DNA from: Candidatus Bathyarchaeota archaeon
GTDB taxonomy: Archaea > Thermoproteota > Bathyarchaeia > TCS64
Assembly (NCBI GenBank): GCA_013619005.1
Contig: JABXKY010000005.1
Location: 1-5,129, forward strand
Direction of reading: 5' to 3'
DNA: 5,129 nt
The translations under genes and the position numbers were made by a program. Shown one piece after another: positions 1-4,148 of this stretch. The number at the start of each line of letters is the position of its first letter. Within the stretch, counting starts at the first letter, position 1. Below the pieces are notes generated by a model that had not been told where the DNA came from, ran no database searches, and saw only the letters and a list, made by a program, of their open reading frames with translations.

Positions 1-517
1 CAGCCTGCGGGAACGCGGGGCTCACCGTTGCCACGTATGGCGGCCTGTGCATCGCCATGATCATGGGTAGATCCTTCTTCCACTCGACGTGCCCCGCGGG
101 GCTGGTTGTCGTAGCAGCCCCGTATGGTGTCAGCGTGCTCTTCTGGTTGCCAGTGTTCATGTAGGCCTCGTTGTCCATGCAGAAGAAGATCATGTTGTCG
201 TTCCTCTGGGCACAGGCCGAGACCTGGGCGAAGCTGATGTCAGATACGGCGCCGTCGCCGCCGAAGGCCAGCACGGGGATATCATCCCTACCAGTGGCTT
301 TCAGCGCGGCAGCGATGCCAGCCCCACCAGCCCCTCCTCCACCGCTAAAGTGGAGGGTCAACTTGGGGATAGGCAACATTGTTGTGCTGTACCCGGCGCA
401 TACGCCTGACCCGTGGATTATAACGTTTGGACCCGTCACCTCGAAGATGAGCTTCTCGGCAAGGCTGCCACCGCAGCCACCGCAGGTCTTGTTTCCCTTT
501 AATCTAATGTCCGTCAT
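1..517 (-). CDS. porB: 2-oxoacid (pyruvate):ferredoxin oxidoreductase, beta subunit, 3' end cut by window
   Basis: The beta subunit binds thiamine diphosphate and the [4Fe-4S] cluster next to it, where the 2-oxoacid is decarboxylated and electrons leave toward the delta subunit; the enzyme is cytoplasmic. Seen here: 172 residues from the ATG at 515-517. Cys12 and Cys15 (CGGC), then Cys40 after 24 residues, match three cluster ligands of the family; the fourth should lie beyond the edge. The ThDP/Mg motif starts at GDG (87-89) and ends at DNEAYMNTG (115-123), a hallmark of PorB/VorB. A glycine-rich run (59-66) sits where relatives usually have a more mixed segment. Family members are about 290-310 residues, so well over 100 C-terminal residues are missing. 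The start is fixed by AGGAGG seven bases upstream, inside the end of porA, and by a 2-bp gap to the porA stop. It is the third gene of porDAB. Pyruvate rather than a branched-chain 2-oxoacid is inference. Confidence 0.95.
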   Translation of the reverse strand, partial: MTDIRLKGNKTCGGCGGSLAEKLIFEVTGPNVIIHGSGVCAGYSTTMLPIPKLTLHFSGGGGAGGAGIAAALKATGRDDIPVLAFGGDGAVSDISFAQVSACAQRNDNMIFFCMDNEAYMNTGNQKSTLTPYGAATTTSPAGHVEWKKDLPMIMAMHRPPYVATVSPAFPQA

Positions 518-519
518 TT

Positions 520-1716
520 CTAGTCCTCCTTGAGTCCCACCCACTCAACCTCGTACTCCACCACACCCGTCTCGGCGGTCTTGATGACCTGGTCGCAGCA
601 GTACCTGATATTGTCGGGTACCACGTCCCTGCCACCGAGCCCGGTGATGAAGCTGATGAGCTTTGGATGCTTGTCCATGTTTACTATCGCACGCCCTGCC
701 TCGATGGCGCCCACCCCGCCTCCGGCTGATCCTAGGCTGAAGTTCCTGTCAACGACGCCTATGGCCTTGACCTTGCTTGCGATCTCCTGGACCCTCTGGA
801 CCGGGTACGGCCTGAAGCTTCTTATCTTGACGAGACCGATCTTGTGGCCCTTGTTTCTGTACTCGTCTATGACCACCCGGGATGTGCCCGTGATGGCGCC
901 CATGGTGAATAGAACCGCGTCCGCGCCATCAGTCCTGTACTCCTCGACGACTCCGCCGTATCCCCGCCCGAACAGCCCAGCGTACTCCCTGTCAACGTCA
1001 TCGATGATGCCGATGCTGTCCTGCATTATGTTCTCCATCTGGAGCCTGATCTCAAGCTGCCTCCCGCTCTTGGGGCCCGCGACGCCCACCTCCCGTGGGT
1101 CGTTGGGGTCAAGGTAGATGTACTTGTGCTTGTAAGGCGGCAGGAACCCGTCAACCTTGTCCTGCTCGGGTATAGTAACCGGGGTGGCTGTGTGGCTCGT
1201 GGTGTATCCGTCGTAGCACACCATGATGGGCAGGTAGACGCGCTCGTCCTCGGCTATCCGGTAAGCCTGGATCATCATGTCAAGGGCCTCCTGGGGGCTC
1301 TCACAGTAGAGCTGCAGCCAGCCTATGTCCCTCTGCTGGAGGCTGTCCCCCTGCTCGGCCTGGAGCGTCCCAGGGGCGCTTATCCCGCGGTTGACAACAG
1401 CCATCACAATGGGAAGCCTGAAACCCGCCGCCATCCAGAGGACCTCGGTCATGTACGCGATTCCCTGGCTGCACGAGGCGGTGAATGCCCTTGCGCCTGC
1501 GGCTGACGCCCCCACGCTGTGGCTCATGCTGCTGTGCTCTGACTCCGTCCTCTGGTAGACGCAGTTACCCAGGTCACCGGCGACGTGCATGTCAGCCAGG
1601 TGCTCCACAAGCGGGGTTTGGGGCGTGATGGGGAATGCGGCTATTACGTCTGGCCGTGATAGCTTGACGCCGTAGGCGGCCGCGTGGTTTCCCTCTAGGA
1701 ACTTTACCTCGCCCAT
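520..1716 (-). CDS. porA: 2-oxoacid (pyruvate):ferredoxin oxidoreductase, alpha subunit
   Basis: The alpha subunit supplies the pyrimidine-side domain for thiamine diphosphate and much of the substrate and CoA site. The predicted protein is 398 residues, normal for archaeal PorA/VorA. Visible motifs: FPITPQTP (28-35) near the N-terminus; ESEHS (58-62), including the conserved glutamate region that activates ThDP; SQG (83-85); NRGISAP (109-115); QRDIGW (128-133). A domain II segment follows with GAITGTSR and FRPYP, and a C-terminal GLGGRDV (359-365). The frame stays open upstream for 14 more codons, but these overlap the end of porD. The ATG at 1714-1716 is preferred because GGAGG lies seven bases before it and the protein then begins just ahead of the conserved EGNHAAAYG segment. 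It sits 2 bp after the porD stop and 2 bp before the porB ATG, so the three genes are almost certainly co-transcribed. POR and VOR alpha chains are close relatives, so the exact substrate is not proven. Confidence 0.95.
   Translation of the reverse strand: MGEVKFLEGNHAAAYGVKLSRPDVIAAFPITPQTPLVEHLADMHVAGDLGNCVYQRTESEHSSMSHSVGASAAGARAFTASCSQGIAYMTEVLWMAAGFRLPIVMAVVNRGISAPGTLQAEQGDSLQQRDIGWLQLYCESPQEALDMMIQAYRIAEDERVYLPIMVCYDGYTTSHTATPVTIPEQDKVDGFLPPYKHKYIYLDPNDPREVGVAGPKSGRQLEIRLQMENIMQDSIGIIDDVDREYAGLFGRGYGGVVEEYRTDGADAVLFTMGAITGTSRVVIDEYRNKGHKIGLVKIRSFRPYPVQRVQEIASKVKAIGVVDRNFSLGSAGGGVGAIEAGRAIVNMDKHPKLISFITGLGGRDVVPDNIRYCCDQVIKTAETGVVEYEVEWVGLKED
525..530 (-). promoter_or_regulatory. Shine-Dalgarno site of porB
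   Basis: AGGAGG on the minus strand, seven bases before the porB ATG and inside the last codons of porA. It decides the porB start and shows that internal genes of this operon use SD-led initiation, unlike the unit-leading genes in this window. Confidence 0.85.
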
Positions 1717-1718
1717 GC

Positions 1719-1991
1719 CTAGGCCTCCCTCACCATCTTTATGGCGTCGCTGGGGCACTCCTCGGCGCAGATGCCGCAGCCCTTGCAGTAATCCAGATCG
1801 AACACAATTTTATCGTCAACCAGCTCAGCGTACCCATCGGGGCAGTAGGTCACACACAGCCCGCACTTGATGCAGCTGTCATGGTCAACTTCGGGCCTGA
1901 TGGCCCTCCACATGCCCGTGTTTGCCCCTTTCACCGATGGATCGGCGTTGAAGGTGGCAGGCGGAAGGTTTCCCCATTTTTTCCTGTACAT
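1719..1991 (-). CDS. porD: 2-oxoacid (pyruvate):ferredoxin oxidoreductase, delta subunit (2[4Fe-4S] ferredoxin-like)
   Basis: The delta subunit passes electrons from the catalytic alpha/beta core to external ferredoxin through two [4Fe-4S] clusters. The 90-residue protein has two complete ferredoxin motifs: Cys40, 43, 46 and 50 followed by Pro, and Cys69, 72, 75 and 79 followed by Pro. The segment around residues 20-35 (KGANTG..W...RPEVD) matches the N-terminal extension typical of PorD. The frame is open for up to 28 more codons upstream, but those cross the TATA-like box at 2027-2036. The ATG at 1989-1991 is therefore chosen; it is about 40 bases below the centre of that box, leaving a predicted leader of roughly 13 bases. 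That leader contains AAGGCGAT, at best a weak SD match. It is the first gene of the porDAB operon and diverges from porC. The missing gamma subunit in this operon is supplied by porC across the promoter region. Confidence 0.95.
   Translation of the reverse strand: MYRKKWGNLPPATFNADPSVKGANTGMWRAIRPEVDHDSCIKCGLCVTYCPDGYAELVDDKIVFDLDYCKGCGICAEECPSDAIKMVREA
1724..1728 (-). promoter_or_regulatory. Shine-Dalgarno site of porA
   Basis: GGAGG on the minus strand, inside the last codons of porD and seven bases before the porA ATG at 1716. It selects this start over an in-frame upstream extension that would overlap porD. Confidence 0.8.
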
Positions 1992-2026
1992 AGTATCGCC
2001 TTGTTCTTTACACATTGGTGGTTTAT

Positions 2027-2036
2027 GTATAAAAAA
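2027..2036 (-). promoter_or_regulatory. TATA-like box of the porDAB operon
   Basis: The minus strand reads TTTTTTATAC here, an archaeal TATA-box-like element. Transcription would start about 25-27 bases downstream, near 2004-2006, giving a short leader before the porD ATG at 1991. The core TTTTATAC is identical to the box driving porC on the other strand. Predicted by pattern and spacing only. Confidence 0.6.
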
Positions 2037-2064
2037 CGAATCATACACACATTTACCTGCACCT

Positions 2065-2117
2065 ACACTAGGCACACGGATGGTTTCAAGCCTATCAATT
2101 ACCCAATCAGCTAGTGT
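2065..2117. repeat. 7-bp inverted repeat ACACTAG / CTAGTGT in the por divergent promoter region
   Basis: ACACTAG at 2065-2071 and its exact reverse complement CTAGTGT at 2111-2117 are separated by 39 bp. The right arm touches the first base of the porC TATA-like box, where the transcription factor B recognition element would lie. The arms could be two operator half-sites for a DNA-looping or paired-dimer regulator, but a repeat of this size with a free spacer can arise by chance. Confidence 0.3.
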
Positions 2118-2124
2118 TTTATAC
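2117..2124 (+). promoter_or_regulatory. TATA-like box of porC
   Basis: TTTTATAC on the plus strand. A start about 26 bases downstream falls near 2146, leaving a leader of about 8 bases before the ATG at 2154. It faces away from the identical core box of porDAB, about 90 bp away. No SD site is visible before porC, in keeping with a near-leaderless message. Confidence 0.6.
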
Positions 2125-2153
2125 TTATTTGGTCAGTATGAGACGGATACCTC

Positions 2154-2708
2154 ATGATGGAAATAAGGATTCATGGACGAGGAGGCCAGGGTGCCGTCAC
2201 GGCCGCCAAGATTCTTGGCGAGGCTGCGATCACCGAGGGAAAATGGGCGTGGAAATCCGCTCTCTACGGAGGGGAGAGGAGAGGCGCGCCTGTCCAGGCC
2301 TTCGTCAGGATCGCCGATGAGCCCATAAGGGAGACTCATCAGGTGATTGAGCCTGATTGCCTGCTAATCATCGACCCAACCCTGCCAGACGTGGTCAACG
2401 TGACCGCTGGGCTGAAGGAGCCGGGCGTGATAATCTACAACACCACGAAGAAACCGGAGGAAGTCGGGTTCGCCAAGGGAGCCAAGGTGGCCACGCTGGA
2501 TGCCCTTACGATCAGCAATGAACTCTTCGGGGCAAGATCGATACCCATAGTGAACACGAGCATGATGGGGGCCCTTGTCAAGGCGACGGGTTACCTGGAT
2601 CTTGAGAGCCTGTTCGAGCCCATAATGAAGTCGTTCCCGGGTAGCAGGGGAGAGAAGAACATCCAGGCAGTGAAGCTCGGTTACGAGAACTCTGCCCTCT
2701 CTACGTGA
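2154..2708 (+). CDS. porC: 2-oxoacid (pyruvate):ferredoxin oxidoreductase, gamma subunit
   Basis: The gamma subunit (called PorC or PorG in archaea) is the Rossmann-like domain that completes the CoA site and holds the complex together. The 184-residue protein is normal for the family. Motifs seen: HGRGGQG (7-13) near the N-terminus; YGGERRGAP (38-46), the conserved signature; FVRIADEPI (50-58); NTSMMGAL (134-141); and a C-terminal EKNIQAVKLGY (167-177). Two adjacent ATGs (2154, 2157) are equally possible; relatives commonly begin M-x-E-I-R, so either fits, and the first is given. There is no SD site, but a TATA-like box lies 30-37 bases upstream. It is transcribed away from porDAB, whereas many archaea place the gamma gene first in the same operon. 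Its last 8 bases overlap the convergent small gene at 2701-2805. It is expected to assemble with PorDAB, but a free-standing gamma could also serve a second oxidoreductase elsewhere in the genome. Confidence 0.95.
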   Translation: MMEIRIHGRGGQGAVTAAKILGEAAITEGKWAWKSALYGGERRGAPVQAFVRIADEPIRETHQVIEPDCLLIIDPTLPDVVNVTAGLKEPGVIIYNTTKKPEEVGFAKGAKVATLDALTISNELFGARSIPIVNTSMMGALVKATGYLDLESLFEPIMKSFPGSRGEKNIQAVKLGYENSALST

Positions 2709-2805
2709 ACGGGAGCAGTATAATCAGGGCGCCGAGCCCTATCAGCAGAAGAACATAACCGACACCCAGGATGATTAATCGTTTTATCCACTTCCACCAG
2801 TCCAT
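2701..2805 (-). CDS. 34-residue single-pass membrane protein, function unknown
   Basis: The ORF encodes 34 residues. A short head rich in tryptophan and positive charge (W3, W4, K5, W6, K8, R9) leads into one strongly hydrophobic helix, about residues 10-32, with paired glycines G14/G16 and G23/G25. By the positive-inside rule the N-terminus would be cytoplasmic. The pattern resembles the first helix of small PGPGW-type membrane proteins, but it is too short to assign. The ATG at 2803-2805 is chosen because translation above it would run into the hydrolase gene in another frame. No SD site is seen; a weak TATA-like TATCATAT (2829-2836) lies about 27 bases upstream, compatible with a leaderless message, or it may be read through from the hydrolase gene 32 bp before it. 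The stop overlaps the convergent end of porC by 8 bp. It could be a chance ORF, though the amphipathic head plus clean helix argues for a real small protein. Confidence 0.5.
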   Translation of the reverse strand: MDWWKWIKRLIILGVGYVLLLIGLGALIILLPFT

Positions 2806-2837
2806 GGAAGAGGAAAGGTTGTAGGTGGATATGATAC

Positions 2838-3530
2838 CTACTTGGACGCCTCGACGAGGGCGCTGAACAGCTTGTTCATCTCGCCCTTGTGCATGTGCTC
2901 GGGGTGCCACTGGACGCAGAGCCTGTAGTAGGGTGAGTCAACCTCAAGGACCTCGTTGACGCCATCGGGTGCCCTTCCAGTCACCTTGAATCCCGGAGCA
3001 GGGTCCTTGCATGCCTGGTGGTGGAATGTGTTTACCTTAACCCTGTCCTTGCCGAAGATCTCGTGGACAAGCGAACCTGGATCAAGATCGACGTGGTGTG
3101 TGCCGTACCAAGCCTCTGTCTCCTGCCTGTGCTTCAGGGGCTTATCGATCTGGCTCCCGATGTCCTGGATCAGGGTGCCGCCGGCTGCAGCGTTGAGCAC
3201 CTGGAGACCCCTGCAGATGCCGAACACCGGTTTCCTTCCTGCAAGCACCTTCTTGGCGAGGCTGAACTCGAATGTGTCCCTGAGGATATCGATGTATCCC
3301 TGTTTTGGGATGGGCTCCTCCCCGTAGAGCATTGGGTCAACGTCGGGCCCACCAGTGAATATGATGCCGTCAACCAAGTCAAGGAGCTGGTCCTGGTCTA
3401 TATCGTAGAGCGGGGGGAGTATGATAGGGGTCCCCCCGTTGCGCTGGACTGCCTTGGTGTAGGCGTCCGGCAGGTTGTAATGTTTTTTATCGTTCAAGTA
3501 GCGTGAGGTTATTCCGATTATGGGTCGCAT
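2838..3530 (-). CDS. Class I glutamine amidotransferase-like hydrolase, peptidase C26 (PuuD/gamma-glutamyl hydrolase type)
   Basis: Members of this family hydrolyse gamma-glutamyl amide bonds; the best known, PuuD, releases GABA from gamma-glutamyl-GABA in putrescine breakdown. The 230-residue protein is a stand-alone domain. Seen: N-terminal RPIIGITS (2-9); FTGGPDVDP (58-66), the family's GG-D-DP signature; a nucleophile elbow GICRGLQ (104-110) with Cys106; NTFHHQA (167-173); and QWHPE (207-211) with the catalytic His209 and Glu211. The triad is therefore intact. The ATG at 3528-3530 is chosen over an in-frame TTG six bases upstream because a TATA-like box centred about 26-27 bases before it predicts a leaderless start exactly here. 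It is divergent from the cupin gene and may be followed by the small membrane protein gene. No polyamine gene is visible nearby, so PuuD function is not supported by context; the natural gamma-glutamyl substrate is unknown. Confidence 0.88.
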   Translation of the reverse strand: MRPIIGITSRYLNDKKHYNLPDAYTKAVQRNGGTPIILPPLYDIDQDQLLDLVDGIIFTGGPDVDPMLYGEEPIPKQGYIDILRDTFEFSLAKKVLAGRKPVFGICRGLQVLNAAAGGTLIQDIGSQIDKPLKHRQETEAWYGTHHVDLDPGSLVHEIFGKDRVKVNTFHHQACKDPAPGFKVTGRAPDGVNEVLEVDSPYYRLCVQWHPEHMHKGEMNKLFSALVEASK

Positions 3531-3551
3531 AGCCAACGGGTACGGTTGCTA

Positions 3552-3562
3552 TGATTTAATGT
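3552..3562 (-). promoter_or_regulatory. TATA-like box of the C26 hydrolase gene
   Basis: The minus strand reads ACATTAAATCA, with its TTAAAT core centred 26-27 bases before the ATG at 3530. This spacing predicts a transcript that begins at or next to the start codon. Pattern-based only; the match to a TATA box is moderate. Confidence 0.45.
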
Positions 3563-3566
3563 TTAC

Positions 3567-3582
3567 ATTTCGCGTATGAAAT
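3567..3582. promoter_or_regulatory. Possible operator: inverted repeat ATTTC-N6-GAAAT between divergent promoters
   Basis: ATTTC (3567-3571) and GAAAT (3578-3582) form a perfect 5-bp inverted repeat around GCGTAT. It lies between the two divergent TATA-like boxes (3552-3562 minus, 3583-3590 plus) and would overlap the transcription factor B element of the cupin promoter. A 16-bp palindrome there is a typical site for a small dimeric repressor that could control both genes. The arms are short, so chance is a real alternative. Confidence 0.3.
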
Positions 3583-3590
3583 CTTATAAC
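3583..3590 (+). promoter_or_regulatory. TATA-like box of the cupin gene
   Basis: CTTATAAC is centred 25 bases before the GTG at 3611. This is the expected archaeal distance from TATA box to transcription start, so the message is predicted to be leaderless and to begin at the GTG. Confidence 0.6.
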
Positions 3591-3610
3591 CGTTCGAGTA
3601 CGCCTTCTCC

Positions 3611-3997
3611 GTGATTCAATTGTCCAAGATATTCAAGGCAACCGATGCGTCCACGTACGTCAACGAGGGCGTCTACACCATGTACAGGCTCGCGGGAAAG
3701 GATGTGGGGGCTAAAAACTTTACCACCGTCATGTACGATTACGCCCCCAACTGGAGCACAAAGAGGAGGCACACCCACGACGCAAGGGAGAGCATCTATA
3801 TCATCCTGGAGGGTCTGGCCAAGGTCCACCTCAACGGTGAGGACCACGAGCTGGGACCCGGCATGGTGGTGTACCTTTCACCGGGAGACATGCACGGGGT
3901 CATCGGATCAGGCCCGGAGGGCCTTAAGATGATCGAGGTATGGGCACCCCAGGACCCGGACGTCACCTATTACGAGGACGGAAAGGTCGTCGAGTAA
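3611..3997 (+). CDS. Small single-domain cupin protein
   Basis: A 128-residue protein with one conserved beta-barrel (cupin_2 type) fold. Motif 1 is present as His54, His56 (HTH) and Glu60, followed by Gly68; motif 2 appears as PGDMH (91-95) with His95. These four residues (H, H, E, H) are the usual metal ligands, so a bound divalent metal is likely. The sequence also has the typical PG turn (GPGMVVYLSPGDMHGV, 82-97). Cupins of this size include isomerases, dioxygenases and metal- or sugar-binding sensors, and nothing here picks one. The start is GTG, supported by a TATA-like box 25 bases upstream and the lack of any SD site; the next in-frame ATG (codon 24) would cut off the first strands. 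It is divergent from the C26 hydrolase, with a possible shared operator, and is followed by a 151-bp intergenic stretch before the radical SAM gene on the same strand. Confidence 0.85.
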   Translation: MIQLSKIFKATDASTYVNEGVYTMYRLAGKDVGAKNFTTVMYDYAPNWSTKRRHTHDARESIYIILEGLAKVHLNGEDHELGPGMVVYLSPGDMHGVIGSGPEGLKMIEVWAPQDPDVTYYEDGKVVE

Positions 3998-4035
3998 CTC
4001 TATCGCGCGCGGAATAGTGTGGAACAAAGATTCCA

Positions 4036-4053
4036 GAAAACTAGAACGTTTTC
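4036..4053. repeat. Perfect inverted repeat GAAAAC-N6-GTTTTC
   Basis: GAAAAC (4036-4041) and GTTTTC (4048-4053) are exact reverse complements around TAGAAC. It lies 38 bp after the cupin stop. The geometry (18 bp, 6-bp arms) suits either a dimeric operator for the downstream radical SAM gene or a weak RNA hairpin at the 3' end of the cupin message. The A/T-rich stem makes a strong terminator hairpin unlikely. Confidence 0.35.
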
Positions 4054-4086
4054 CCCAATAATGGATAAACGGTGCACCCACCCGCC

Positions 4087-4092
4087 TTTTTT
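4087..4092 (+). terminator. T-run, possible terminator of the cupin transcript
   Basis: Six consecutive T follow the C-rich CACCCACCCGCC segment about 90 bp after the cupin stop. Archaeal RNA polymerase often ends transcription at such oligo-T runs without a hairpin. The run also lies next to the predicted promoter of the radical SAM gene, so it could merely be part of that AT-rich region. Confidence 0.35.
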
Positions 4093-4093
4093 C

Positions 4094-4109
4094 AGTATAC
4101 TTTTTACTA
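4094..4109 (+). promoter_or_regulatory. TATA-like element of the radical SAM gene
   Basis: AGTATACTTTTTACTA contains two overlapping TATA-like cores. A start 25-27 bases below would give a leader of roughly 20-28 bases before the ATG at 4149, with GGT at 4140-4142 as a poor SD. A second weaker candidate, TATGTATTT (4117-4125), would instead give a leaderless message. The sequence does not decide between them. Confidence 0.4.
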
Positions 4110-4148
4110 GACCGCCTATGTATTTCAGTTATTCAAGCTGGTAAATAT

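Noticed and set aside
171..533. Plus-strand open frame antisense to porB
   Set aside because: It covers the porB cluster and ThDP motifs in reverse and has no domain or start signal.
530..1117. Long plus-strand open frame (195 codons) antisense to porA
   Set aside because: It lies wholly inside porA, whose motifs and length are unmistakable. The frame is open because of GC-rich third positions and encodes a low-complexity S/T/P-rich product with no recognisable domain.
1717..1758. 14-codon upstream extension of porA
   Set aside because: It would overlap the end of porD in another frame, whereas the ATG at 1716 has a well-placed GGAGG and matches the usual PorA N-terminus.
1992..2075. Upstream extension of porD
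   Set aside because: It runs through the TATA-like box and the predicted transcription start, so it would not be in the message.
2806..2910. N-terminal extension of the small membrane protein into the hydrolase gene
   Set aside because: The added residues come from an out-of-frame reading of the hydrolase C-terminus and are charged and unstructured; the membrane-protein pattern begins at the ATG at 2805.
3018..3506. Plus-strand open frame (162 codons) antisense to the C26 hydrolase
   Set aside because: It is fully covered by a gene with an intact catalytic triad, and has no promoter, SD site or recognisable motif of its own.
3531..3536. TTG start two codons before the hydrolase ATG
   Set aside because: The promoter spacing points to the ATG at 3530, and the N-terminus MRPIIGITS is the usual family start.
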